A stretch of DNA of 64,000 bases from Micromussa lordhowensis (Eukaryota > Cnidaria > Anthozoa > Scleractinia > Lobophylliidae), in contig OZ026605.1 in the NCBI GenBank assembly GCA_964020085.1, forward strand, positions 279,701 through 343,700, written 5' to 3'. A program made the translations under genes and the position numbers. A model generated the notes under the pieces. The model saw nothing but the letters and a program-made list of their open reading frames with translations. It ran no database searches and was not told where the DNA came from. Numbering within the stretch: position 1 is the stretch's first letter; each line of letters starts with the position of its first letter. Positions 25,201 to 36,000 of this stretch are shown one piece after another.

Positions 25201-26525
25201 AAAGTGTTTCACTCGTTTTCGGCTAAAAAACTTGAGCAATTTTGACCATTTTTATGTGATCTGTGACAGGGCATGCAAAGCACTGACTCGTCCCCAGTCG
25301 TCTTCATACAACACGCAGCATGGCGCCAGGTGAGCAAGAGGTGATGGGAAGGGGGAAGGGGGAAGGGGAAAAAACAACGTTTTCTGGCTCCTTGCATACG
25401 GATCCTGACGTCAATGTAAGTTAACATGAAAGGCATTGAAATCAGGCAACTTTTGTCGCTGGCCAAGGGTTTTACAATTGCCCAAACCATATCAGATATT
25501 CTAATTTGGCGCCAGAAATGGGCCGCCGGCGTCCGGCATGGCAACTCGCTCCTAGTTCGTCAGTGTCGCCAGGTAGGATAATAGTTGTCTTATTTTGGAA
25601 AAAATATACTGTTCCTCATCAAATCAAATCCGAAATTTTCAAGTTAACTATTAAAAGAGGCCAAAGCAACTTTAGCATTGACTTAATTTTGATTAGTTGC
25701 AAAGAAAAAGGCTATTATCGTGTCGTTTCGTTAGTACAGCTCCGTTTTGACCGCCGCTCGTACTGCTGGCGCAACCGTCGTATGCAAGGCTACCTTTCTC
25801 GCGCTGCGCTCCCACCTCGCCCCGTGTCGCGACGACTGGGGACAAGCAAGACCCTGGCATGGATAATAGCCGTTCACTGGAAACCCATTCCTGCGTAGCT
25901 GAGATTATCCAGTGTACACGTGTTCTAATTACAGGGTATCGAGTTTAAGGTCAGGGTTAACATATCGTGTATCGTGTCGCGCTTTGTTGTTGTCTCTCGG
26001 GGGTTTTCCAGAGGACCTCTCGTTCCCTCAAATATTACAGAACGAAAACTCGCCCCTTCTCCTCAAAAGAAACATGTTCATCCTTCCTTAATTTTTATGT
26101 CACATTTTTAAGGTTCAAATTTTGACGCTCTTTGGGCGTTTTAGCCTAAGGATCGCAACGAAACCTGAAGATTTTCTTACCTCATTAACTGATGTGATCC
26201 TGATCCGTCGAAACATTGGAATGTACACAGTACTTGTTGCTGCACAAATCAAAACGTAGCTCAAGATAACAACATAAAACTGGGTTCCATAAGTGTATAT
26301 CTCGCCTGGCAAGCCCAGTAGGGATATGGCTGAGAGAAACGATACCAAAATAGAGATAGCGACTGGCCAGCTCTTCATTTGGCGGTCTCCCAGAAGATAT
26401 TCAGCCGTGGTGTTTTGTTTCCCTCCAGGTCCGCAGCCGTACCATATTCCGATCAGCGCTGAGAGCAGTAACATGACGGAGAACACCACATAGTCAACAA
26501 CACTGAAACGTTCGTCGACAGCCAT
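12598..26525 (-). CDS. Gene B: SLC5-family Na+-coupled solute symporter (SMCT/SMVT-like), 15 exons, 619 aa
   Basis: Full-length paralogue of genes A and C. Exons in coding order: 26181-26525, 24437-24502, 24103-24154, 23427-23494, 21531-21685, 21245-21385, 20668-20797, 19905-19993, 19514-19623, 18627-18697, 16660-16746, 15959-16194, 15591-15691, 13342-13484, 12598-12663. They sum to 1860 nt in one frame, all GT-AG. Motifs seen: [15 protein letters not shown] start, [50 protein letters not shown] and [17 protein letters not shown] (sodium-site serine pair). Exon 12 codes a long loop with cysteines and an NIS glycosylation site before a last helix starting [10 protein letters not shown]. The C-terminus is ETKL. 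Start chosen because all three paralogues share it about 8 residues before the first helix. Expected role is sodium-driven uptake of a small organic anion. Substrate is not decidable from sequence alone. Confidence 0.93.
12885..13133. mobile_element. Two foldback elements side by side
   Basis: At 13017-13066 and 13084-13133 there are 50-bp arms around a 17-nt loop (outer end AACAATTATTCCA). Immediately left, TTATTATATGGCT (from 12885) and its complement at 13002-13014 form the ends of a second small element. Both lie in intron 14 of gene B. Confidence 0.7.
15165..15375. mobile_element. Small TIR element
   Basis: The ends ATCACCCAACTAGT and ACTAGTTGGGTGAT are reverse complements about 200 bp apart. 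It is non-coding and lies in intron 13 of gene B. Confidence 0.6.
16981..17281 (-). mobile_element. tRNA-derived SINE, about 300 bp
   Basis: The head at 17209-17281 has box A TTAGCTCAGTAGG and a box B with one change (GGTTCTAACCC). It is followed on the minus strand by a body containing CTCAGGGTCTTTAAATAA and a 3' part with GACGTAAAAGAACCCACACA. From memory this is a common coral SINE layout. It lies in intron 10 of gene B. Confidence 0.75.
17755..18170 (+). mobile_element. LINE 3' end: reverse-transcriptase C-terminal remnant
   Basis: The plus strand encodes, across one frame change, pieces such as [16 protein letters not shown] and LAPSLYT, then a short frame at 17896-18159. These match the post-catalytic C-terminal part of CR1/L2/Jockey-type non-LTR retrotransposon polymerases. 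It is 5'-truncated with no catalytic motif, antisense to gene B in intron 10. Confidence 0.7.
18751..19106. mobile_element. TIR mini-transposon interrupted by a LINE tail
   Basis: The ends AAGCAATAGAGCACTTTTTC and the reverse complement near 19082-19106 belong together, with inner matching ATAGCCTCA and TGAGGCTATAG. A LINE 3' end (18905-19075) sits between the halves, so this is an old element with a younger insertion. It lies in intron 9 of gene B. Confidence 0.65.
18905..19075 (+). mobile_element. LINE 3' terminus with (ATG)n tail
   Basis: The plus-strand frame reads [15 protein letters not shown] followed by [14 protein letters not shown] and a stop, then an ATGATGATG tail. The WRR-IERE plus AEDR--WR pattern is typical of the last residues of LINE-encoded polyproteins. 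Severely 5'-truncated. Confidence 0.75.
19236..19335. repeat. (TAA)n microsatellite, interrupted
   Basis: About 100 bp of TAA units with a few interruptions, in intron 9 of gene B. The isoleucine/tyrosine-rich open frames here are artefacts of the repeat. Confidence 0.95.
20097..20251. mobile_element. Foldback mini-transposon, GGATAACGC family, copy 1
   Basis: The ends CGAAAGGTGGATAACGCTA and TAGCGTTATCCACCTTTCG are exact reverse complements about 110 bp apart. A second member lies at 43912-44046. It is in intron 7 of gene B. Confidence 0.8.
20858..21092. repeat. Non-coding repeat with CCCGGGG-like start
   Basis: Begins ATCCCCCGGGGCAGACTCCC and ends near TACATGGGAGTTCTCCGG. It resembles the inverted-end elements at 26685-26942 and 23640-23920. 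Borders are approximate. Confidence 0.4.
22107..22580 (-). mobile_element. LINE reverse-transcriptase C-terminal fragment
   Basis: A 152-codon open frame at 22120-22578 contains [17 protein letters not shown], then [14 protein letters not shown]. The Y-LI-P---Y----WG pattern is the thumb region of CR1/L2/Jockey-like polymerases. There is no catalytic YADD upstream, so it is a truncated copy, in intron 4 of gene B on the same strand as the host gene. Confidence 0.8.
23056..23393. mobile_element. hAT-like mini-transposon, copy 1
   Basis: TIRs start CAGGAGCCCATCACTAGGAG and extend with mismatches for about 80 bp (both contain GTCACGGC and GTCTATTTTTAG). Flanks AACGCCGC and ACGCCGCC share seven bases, consistent with the 8-bp target duplication of hAT elements. 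Sister copy at 36253-36540. No transposase. Confidence 0.75.
23640..23920. repeat. Inverted-end non-coding repeat
   Basis: Starts GGGGGGCTCTCCCTTATATA and contains repeated blocks around GGTCTGAAATAAGGTATA. The internal blocks resemble 26740-26880 (AAAATAAGGTATGG). It lies in intron 3 of gene B. Confidence 0.4.
23921..24035 (+). mobile_element. Degenerate tRNA-derived SINE fragment
   Basis: GGTTAGTGCGCTGGACT looks like a decayed A-box arm and CCCGGGTTGCAGCTCTGG like a decayed B-box arm, followed by GGTCACTATGTTGAGAAAAC. It is a short relic in intron 3 of gene B. Confidence 0.5.
24697..25113. mobile_element. TTAA-flanked mini-transposon, 417 bp
   Basis: The ends TTAAGGCGGGGGTACACG and its reverse complement differ at one position over about 22 bp, and TTAA stands at both outer edges, as for piggyBac-type target sites. 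Inside it is AT-rich and non-coding. It lies in intron 1 of gene B. Confidence 0.8.
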
Positions 26526-26684
26526 TCTGTTAACTCGATCACTGTCGTTTTACTCGCAGCAATTGCATCAACTGTCTTGATAATTAAGCAAAGGAGAAGT
26601 CTGGATAAATAGTAACAGGACACTTGCGTCTCAGTTTGAATTGCCGGTTCTATGTGACGTTGTCACCCTGCCAGTATTTTTCCT

Positions 26685-26942
26685 CCCTCGAGGGCCCGGG
26701 AGTACTCCCTTATATGGGCTAGACAACTATATGTGTGCTCCAAAGGGTATGGTTTTTCATCCATTTTGGTCAAAAATAAGGTATGGGTTAATTCACTCAG
26801 TCTTGAATTAGGGTATAGAATTTTTGGTCAGGTCATAAAGAGAGTAGGGAAAATCGCAAATTTTGGTCATAAATAGGGCACGGATGTAAGGAAGAGGGAC
26901 GTACTCCCCCACCCATTTTTTCTGGGAGTACCCCCGTACAGC
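26685..26942. mobile_element. Inverted-end repeat element
   Basis: CCCGGGAGTACTCCCTTATA at the left and TCTGGGAGTACCCCCGTAC at the right form rough inverted ends. The inside repeats a unit around TTTTGGTCA-AAATA-GG. Non-coding. Confidence 0.5.
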
Positions 26943-28256
26943 GCTGCGCAGGACACCGACATGGCATACAAGTTCTATATATTTGGGTGAAAATGACGCA
27001 CGTATGAGATTAAAAAGTACACAAACCTAAATCTTGGCTACGTTGTTTATATGTCAAATATCTATCATATCCCAGATTCTTGACTCTAGTGGTCTTAATT
27101 ATGGATTAGTTGTGATTTCTATTTTGGATGACGTGACGACAACCGCGGGGAGTGGGGGAAGGGTTGGGACACTCTGACAGATAAGTAACCCTTGAATTGA
27201 AAATAGGTAAGTACTGCTTTCCTTCTACTTTCACAAATGGCCATTATTATGAATAAATCGCCAAAACAGGAAGTCTTCGCGTCATTTTCATGTAGTGCCC
27301 AATAAATGAAATGATGAAGGCATAAGGTGCGTCTGTTCGAAATATTTTAATTAAAGGTCTTTCAAAATACCTCAATGACATATTTCCGTACCCTTTCATA
27401 TACCTAAGATACGTGTATACAACCGATTGCAATAATTCATTGTTCAGGGATTATGTAAGGACAAAAAATTTCAGGAATGTTAAAGAGACGAAAAGAATAA
27501 CAACGATAGTCATTAGAAATCTAATACTTGTTGCCTAATGGTTAGACTGTGAGTAATGCCTCTTTCACTTAGGATAACTGCCAAAGGCGAATCTTTCCTG
27601 GCGCCGCTTACAGCAACGATTACAAACGCTCGATCGAGGAGAGGTTTGAACTAATGAGAAACAACAAAAAAATGCTAACTTACAAAATGCAGAAATATAA
27701 AGCTGAAGAGCGACTTGAAGCGAAACGCAATGAACATAATAACTGAAAACTTACATTGTATGGGCGCTGTAGGCCGCGAAACGGCAACTCTATGTAGATT
27801 TATAAGAGATGTATTCTTGTTGACATCAACGGCGAAACTGAAAACTGCCACGTACTCGAAAACTTATTAAAGAACATGCAAATTGTACTAAACGCGCGGG
27901 AAATAAACACAAAACATATTTCCCGCAGGAACGCTAATGAACCAAAATAAAATAGCGAAAGTGCTAAATTCTACACGAATTCTACGCGACGCGAAAGAAA
28001 AACCGCGAAAAAATGACCGCGCGAACTTATGGGGGTGAGATTCGCGCGCGTCTCACCCCGAGGATTTAACGTGGCCATTTTTATTCCTCGCGGTTTATTC
28101 ACGGTCTCGCTCACGCACTAAGCAAAAGAGGGGGTACCTCGTAGTCTACCTAAGGGTACGACGTGTTAGAAGACCCTGAGCAGACGTGACCATCTCGTCT
28201 CGCGCCAGACAAGAAAAAATAATTCAACGCAAACGGTCTTTACATATAGAATACTT

Positions 28257-28389
28257 CATAGAAAGTGCTTTGCACGGATTTTTATTCACGAGTTGCAAAA
28301 CTTTGGAAAACGAACGAGTGAGCGCAGCTAGTGAGTTTTCCAAAGATTTGCAACGAGTGAATAAAAATCCGTACAAAGCACTTTCTATG
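28257..28389. mobile_element. Foldback element with 55-bp arms
   Basis: Arms 28257-28311 and 28335-28389 are near-perfect reverse complements (outer end CATAGAAAGTGCTTTG) around a 23-nt loop. Non-coding. Confidence 0.8.
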
Positions 28390-29096
28390 CTGTAATTTTT
28401 GTATTGTTTATATAGTGAGAATTAAACATATCCTTTAAAATCAGTTTTATTTCCTCCGACAACATAAGCTTACACGCAGAACTGCCAAAAAATCAAGACT
28501 GATCGATCTAAATGACCGAACGCAATAAAAAACAAAGCGGCTTTCCCGTCCGACAACAAGCGGACAAAGAGCCTACACAAGCTTAAATATAATACGGGGA
28601 AGTTCGTATTACAAATATAAAGTGTGAAATATTTTCAATTATGTGATGACGGCGCCTCACGTTGTGCAAAGACAAATTCGTTCCCCGTTAAATGTCGCCC
28701 CTTGAAACAGAGATCGGACTTGCTGAGGCGATTGTTGGCTGAAGCTGAAGTGCTAGAGATCAAGATGTTGGATATATTCCACTGCTGTTTCCGACGGGAA
28801 GAATAAGCCATGTTTTCGAAACACAAACTTGAAGTGGGCGCTGATTTCAAGACCACGCTTCTCGGAAGCCATTTGAGCGTTTTGCTCTGATGGGCTAAGT
28901 GATTCTACTCTGAGCGGTGATTGGTTATATTTTTGCCATGCCAAGAATGTTATACGTGCAGCTGATTGGACGTATCGCTTTTTCACATATGAAATTATAA
29001 CACATACAGCACTCTACAGTACTTCAAACTCTAGAAAGGGCCAACGGACAAGTCAAAAGTACCGGAACCTGGTAGGTTCTGATCAGCAAATGCAAA

Positions 29097-29265
29097 GACT
29101 TGAAAAAACTGAACTCAGAAAGGCTGACCGTACGGTTGGGGTTAACTTATATAGTTAACTGTATACAGTTGGGGTTGGGGTTGGGATTGGGTTGGGGTTG
29201 GGCCGGGTTGTATACAGTTAACCCCAACCGTACGGTCAGCCTTTCTGAGTTCAGTTTTTCAAGAC
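29097..29265. mobile_element. Foldback element with a G-quadruplex-capable loop
   Basis: Arms 29097-29147 and 29216-29265 pair almost perfectly (outer end GACTTGAAAAAACTGAACTC). The loop carries GGGGTTGGGGTTGGG-type runs at about 29170-29210, with at least four G tracts of three or more in a row. This is the canonical intramolecular quadruplex pattern. Confidence 0.8.
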
Positions 29266-29923
29266 TCTACAGTAGTTATATATAACGTCGTCCGTGGCCT
29301 TTTCTAAAACGTTCGAAAGTTTTTTTCTTTTTTTGAGAAATTTCACTCATATTAAAGAGTTATTTTATACTTCCTTTAAAACAACAACAACAACAGCAGC
29401 AAAACTACAAAACATCCGCTTAATGTCAAGTGTACAAAACTAGGGGCTGCTCATATCTTCCCTGTCGCAAACATTTTACTCCATGATATAACGATCGTCT
29501 TGTTTTGTCACAAATGAGGGCACAAGATCCGTTTTCGTCCAAAGAACCTGGGGCCTTGCCAAGTCCTAGTAGCGTGACTACTGATTGCTTTCTTGGAATA
29601 GAGTCAATGCTGCCTTCATTTAAGCAACGAGATACAAAGCTTCATTCATACAGAACATTTGAACATAGCAGTACATATTGAACAGCGTACACTTTTGGCT
29701 CAATGCAATAAGGAAAGAGCCCACACTTAAAAAAATTACATTTGTACTATTGTAAAAACGTGAACCTTCTCATGACACAGCCAAATCGAGTGCCTACATA
29801 ACACCTTTACTAAATGAGAATCGTGATAAAAAATTGTTATCTAGCAAATGTAGACAAGTCACTAGCTTGTAATAAGTTTTTTTTCTAAAGCCTTCGAAGA
29901 GTACTTAATTTCAGTTGAAACAT

Positions 29924-30031
29924 TCAGAACACTGTTTCGTTATGTTCGGTTACTTCCTCATCCAAGATACTGTGTCCGCGGTGTTTTCTATGCTTTCCAT
30001 CGTCATCATCATAAGCACCAACTACGATTTC
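29924..30031 (-). CDS. Terminal exon 15 of gene C, ending in a PDZ-ligand-like ETVF
   Basis: Acceptor TTTTGTTAG is followed by 35 codons and TGA. The peptide has an acidic run (YDDDDG), a basic stretch (KHRKHRGH) and ends HNETVF. It enters in phase 0 from the donor AGG|GTACTG at 31777-31779, which sits at the same aligned place as the exon 14 donors of genes A and B. Intron 14 here is 1.7 kb and contains a LINE and a long microsatellite. Support is weaker than for A and B because the exon sequence itself is not alignable. Confidence 0.68.
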   Translation of the reverse strand, partial: EIVVGAYDDDDGKHRKHRGHSILDEEVTEHNETVF

Positions 30032-33000
30032 CTAACAAAATAAATAAACGAATAAGGAAATAAATACAAAGGTAGTAACACAAGTTTATTTTCTGGTGCC
30101 CTAGCTTACAAAAGAACATCAACTAAGGAACCCAGTGTGAAGCAAACCGAGGCACTTGCCTCATTCATTTCTTTATAATAATGATAATTAATAATAATAA
30201 TAAAAATAATAGTAATAATAAACAACTTTATTCACAATTTAAAAAAAATAACTTACTTACATAATATTATAGTAATAATAATAATAATATAATAATAATA
30301 ATAATAATAATAATAGTAATAGTAATAGTAATAGTAATAGTAATAGTAATAGTAATAGTAATAGTAATAGTAATAGTAATAGTAATAGTAATAGTAATAG
30401 TAATAGTAATAGTAATAGTAATAGTAATAGTAATGTTTAACAATGGAGCCCAGCTCGCCATAGCGGTTTTCAGTGGGGCCCTAAAAAAACAATTAATTAA
30501 TAATAAGAATGAAATTGGATTAAGTTAAATTAATTAACTAACTAATTAAAAACCTGCTTGATCCTTAAAATAGTGAAATGCAGAAAATATACAAGTTCAT
30601 TAAAACTAGTTAAAATCTATTAAAAAATGTTTTCAATTTCGCTTTAAAAATTGATAAAAAGTTAACGTCTTTGAAGTCAATGGAAAGACTGTTCCAGTCT
30701 TTCGCTGCATCGTAAATAAATGTTTAATTGTTTACCCCAGTTAGTGCGAGAGAAGGAAGATCGTTGGAACGTCTTGTCTTATGGGAATGGACAGCATGAT
30801 TTCTGATAAAACTAAAGTTAAAATGTATTGATAGGCAGCGATGAAAATCTCTTCTTGCGGAAAGTGGCTTTAGATCTAAAATCTGCTTCGGTTGACGCGC
30901 TTCGAGGTGGGTATCCCAACAGGACTTTAGCAGCTTTGTTTTGTAGGATCTATAACCCTGACATCAGTGTTTCATTGTGTCTGTCTCCCCATATAATGTC
31001 TCCATAATCAAAAAGAGGGAGGATTAAGGTATTGGACAACGTGACTCTGGCTTGTAATGGCGATAAATTCCTGATTCTTCTAATTAGACCTATCCTCTGG
31101 TTAACCTTCATGCTGATAGCATCCACATGATTGGCCCAGGACATAGATTGGTTAAGCTAGTGTTATGCCTAGGTATTTGAACTGATGATTGTGTTCTGTC
31201 AATCTTGTACCCTTTGCTTGAACTGAAATATCATGGATACGATTAAGTTTCGCGTGTGGGCTTCCAAAGATAACAAAATTACATTTGGAAGCGTTAAGAG
31301 TTAGGAGATATCTGGAGAACCATTCTGACACTGTTCCTAAGTCAGCATTGACATGATGTCTAACGTCATTGAGATTGTCGGATGAGTAATAAGGAAGCAA
31401 TCGCAATCAGGAAGATCATTTATACAAATCAAACAAAGTAGCGGTCCCAAGATACTGCCTTGAGGTACCCTAACGGGCATTTTGTTTGCTGAAGAGTGAG
31501 TATCTCCAACCGATGTGATTTGTGATCTATTAGTGAGATACGATCTAAACCACTGGATGGTCAGTGGCGCGTCAGCTTTTGCTGTTTTGTCGGTTTGGAT
31601 TTCATTTTAAAAGGGGGAAAGTAAAACACTGCTAACTACGTGCGGGAAGAGAATTTAACCATGGACATTGCCTGAGTCAATTTTTTTTTCCGGCTTCGGC
31701 CCAGGTGTCGAGGAGGTCTACTGATAGCTGAAAACTGGCTAAACGTATTATTGTCGCAGCTGATAATTTATACAGTACCCTGTGAGCAAAATCCTTCAGT
31801 TCAGGTTGACTTTCGTCAATGTCCCAGGAGAATTTGTGGTCTGGCAAAAACCCATATAACCACTCCTTCAGCGGGAAAATCAGCTTGGGATCGATTTCTC
31901 TGGCACGGTCTTCTTTGGTTTCTAGGAAGGGAAAATAGCGTACAATCCTCATTTTTATGTCGTTGGTCGCACCAATTTAACTTCAAGTTAATAATTATTC
32001 AATCTTGTTTTTTTTTTTAAATAGCAAACCAATGGCTTGCTTGCAATGTCACGCCATCAATAATAAAAATCATTACCGTTCAATAAATTGAAAAGATTCA
32101 TTCGCGCGTTATTCGGAAAAATGTTTCACCCAACATAGAGCTTTCTTGTATGGAGACGCCAAGTTGGTGCCCTTCGCAGGAGCACCGACATGGCGGCCGT
32201 GAAGTAACAGAAACGTCTGTTATTGAGTTTTGTCATCAAAACGAAACGTTATCTTTCTAGAGGTCTGACACATAGGAATTAATACTTCATCTAGAGCAAG
32301 GACTGTTTAGTTCGCAAAACCTGAGTAATAACTCATCTTTTGACCTACTCGAGAGCCTTATCGGGCCGCCATTTTAACGTCACGCAACTCATGAACTTGG
32401 AAATTCAAACGTACTCTATTAGAAAATGAGGAACCCTGTCGGGGTCAGACGTTGCCAAACGTCAAGTTATTACTGAGAGGGTCTTGCATTTGATGAAACT
32501 AAACTTCAGAAGGATTGGTAATATTTTATTTTGGAAACTATGACGGAAACCGGCAAAAACGTAATAGAGGAAAGAACTCGACAAACACACTGACCATACG
32601 CCCTTGGCATAAATGGCTCCTGAATTTTGAATAATGATACCTTGTACATCCTTAGCCTCGTACTCATGTTTTCAGACAAAAGATTTTTCACATGAATGTG
32701 AGGCTTAGAATGTATGGTTATTCAAATATTGGCTCCATTTATGCAAAGGTATATTGCGTCATGTTAGGTAAATCCATTAGATGAGTTTTTTCGTACTCAC
32801 CAAAAGAAAAGCTCATCAAGATTCCTACGATAAATGACGTCAGTACAGAAAGAGCACTGAACCACAAATAGGAGATGTGATAAAAATCATCTGCGATGCC
32901 AACGCTGTGGATAGAGCAGAGAATGAAAGAGGTTTTCAGTTCGGCGTCTTCACACCAAAACCAAAGCAATTACAATAACCAATTATAACAGATGTAACAA

Positions 33001-36000
33001 CACAATCCAGATAAACCAGTAAGAACGCAAACCAAATACACGTGACCGGCAACATGGGTGGGAAAATGCACCTGGCGAAGCCACCATTACTTTTTTGTCC
33101 TATACTTTATTGGTTAAATAACTTAAGAGAATTTTTAAACAAGCCATATGCACGTATGATAAAGCTGTTTTCAACTGAGTATCGAAAGTAATTAGGCAAT
33201 TACTATGGTTTTGGTTTTGATTTAGGTTTAACTACGGTTTGAGATTGGCTGAGTAGTCTAATTGGCAAGTAAGTGGTGAGTGACTGGTTTTGCGTTGAGA
33301 ACACTCAATCGAGAAGCGCTCTAACAGACCAAACAAAGCTTCATTTGGTCCTATCACCATTACTTACCAACTGTAAGAAGTATTGATTTGCTGTGACGTT
33401 AACACCCACCGAAGCGTCCGTGGTGTAAAAGAGAGCATCCTTATAAAACTGACAGTCCCTAACCGAGGTAGTGCCTGGGTATTTATTGGGAGGGTAGAAA
33501 ACTGAACCCAAGAAGACCCAGGAGGTTAGCGCCGCTCCAGTGAAAACACCAGCATAGGCACCCTGCGGCAGAGTTATTGAAAGTAGATCTCCTGTTAGCT
33601 TGAGTACTGAAAACGAAAAACTCCAAGTGGACCAGAGAAATTCCTTGCTGATGATGTGCTATATACAGATCTGTTTTGTTCCTCTGATTGGATGTTTTGA
33701 ATTTCCGTGTGCAAGCAGTAGCCAATTAGAGACGCTATGCGTCTATCCTTGTGGAGTTAAGCCATCAGTATGGAATTTTTTGGTGAAATCTGAAAAGTCT
33801 CTAGACTCCTTCACAGGCTTCCTTATTGCTCGTCACGCAATCCTCTACAACATGGGGGAGAAAGATTGTGTGACGAGCCCGTAGAGGGTCTGCGTAAGAG
33901 GCTAAAAACAGCTTTCGATCTGAGAGAAGTCACGAAAGGCTAGCATATAATATGTAAGAAGGGTTCAAATCGGCAATTCACGGTGTTTGGAGTGTTTCCA
34001 ATTCTCTTGACTGCTTTTCAACTTTTTCCTTGTTGTAATGAAATACCTTCTGTTTGCCAAAGGCTAAAAGGGACATGTTAAAATGACATGCTTAAGCACC
34101 ATGATAAGCTTCATGTCCCTTAAAATATATAGCAGCGCACTTGCATATTTTCGTTTACTCATGCGTTATTTCTCGTTTAATATCTCTATGCCCCTGATGT
34201 TTTCGCATAACGACTCTATTTCACATCCACTCACCTTTGCATTTGCTCGGCGCACAAACATTCCCAGCAGAAAAATGCCAAGTAACGGTCCACCAAGGAT
34301 CCCAAAAATACTGTAGGCAAGCTAAAGAGATAATCAAAGAAACAATTTCACTTTCAGTCAGTATTTAAAGAGATTTTTCACGATGATTAATTAGCCTGCT
34401 AGCAGGTGTTTCACGGGGAAAGGGGAGACAAAGCGCGCGGAAGGAAGGAGGGGGACTGGGAGACAGGAAGAACGCCTACTATAAGAATCCTCTTTTATTC
34501 ATTTCTGCGAACGCAAAATTCCCATTGGCTAATACTCACTGAGTAACTTATTAATTGTTAGTTGCACAATCTCATCAAAAACAACCAACAATAGTCTCGG
34601 ACGAAGATGTATTAGCGAGGGCTTTGGGAGATTCATATGGGTGATGTAGCAGCTCTCCTAAGGTCTCACATGATTGGCTTGCTACCCTTTGAGAGTACAA
34701 TAGAACAAACAACAGAAACAATGCCCCTATCCCTAACACAATAGCAGCTGCTACAATGATAAAACAAAAGCAGCTTTGGACAGCTGCTACACTACTGATT
34801 CATATCCCGTTAGCGTGAGCAAATTTGCGATAATTAAACCCCAGAAACAATCAGTCGTGACATGTCTCTTAGTTGGAAGAGCTGTTTCTGGCAGTATTGC
34901 CTGCACGAGACTGCAAACGTATAATTTATCAATATGTGTTTTCGTGCCAAGAGCTTTGAACAGAACAGAAATGCATTGATTCTCGTTATTTCGCCTTTGA
35001 AAAGTATCTTTGAAAGACGGCAGACCAGCTCAGTGCGGGCTATCCCTCTGCCGATTGCTCCAATTTGCCAGTGTTTAATTATTCGACGAGGCGAATTTAA
35101 AATACTAGCTACCTTCTACTGCCTCACAATTCGTAGCCGAAGCAGGTATAGCAGTAGCATAGCCATAACTTCTACAAATACGTTAAGACAACTTTTGGAT
35201 TAAAAGCGATCCCAATAAATTTTTTAGTGAATCCATTTTACTGTATTTATGAATAGTATATGTTAATAGAAATCTACACTTACCTGCAAAACCATAGTTC
35301 CAACATACTTGACTACAAATGCTCCAGCGATCACAATAATTCCAAATGTCAACGCTTGAAAAAGAAAAATTACACGTCAAACACACGGCATCCATTTAGT
35401 TTGCGATTTCCTTGTAGAAATCTTCACTATATTAACTACGTCTGGTTTACAGCAGGCGTTTCACGGGGCAGGGGGAGGGGGGTAACATAATTATACATAC
35501 ATCGAAATGATCTCTTACAATAAAATATAGCCGCTAGGTTTTCTCTTACACTCGGTTAGCCGGCTCCTTTAAAGCTGGTGCCGGAGCACCGTCAAGACCG
35601 GGCCGTGGAGACGTGGCTCAGGCACTGGCCAATCTGCTGGTGTTTTGCTGGCGGTCATCGGTCAAAAACAGCGACGGTAGGGTGACTTCTAGTCAGACAC
35701 CCTTAGAGTGCTAACGGAGCTTGGCACTTTGCTCAGTTGATGAATATTGCCTGAGGGTTCTACATTGGGAGGAGACCCTACTGGAGAGGCATATGCCACG
35801 TGGTGCTTGACGGGCCCATCTCCTAGCCAGGGGTGTGGTGAGGACACTTGCTGCCCCTGTGTGAGCCTTAAAAGTTCTCTGCGGGCTATGCGCCAAAGAG
35901 ATCAAAGAGCTCTTAGGGACTACATCTAAATGGTTAGGTAGCTTGCGCAGCAAACGTTCTTGGCATTCAGAAGTAAAAATGAGTTGAAATCTGACTTAGC

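Larger units (their letters stand above)
26526..29923. other. Spacer between genes B and C
   Basis: Should contain the gene B promoter (right of 26525) and the gene C 3' region. It holds an inverted-end repeat (26685-26942), two striking hairpins (28257-28389 and 29097-29265) and a non-coding repeat at 28010-28190. Short open frames have no recognisable features. No gene seen. Confidence 0.5.

Noticed and set aside
35560..35960. GC-richer block in intron 9 of gene C with open frames on both strands
   Set aside because: Composition differs from its surroundings and suggests a repeat, but I could not find a second copy, ends or a domain in the window.
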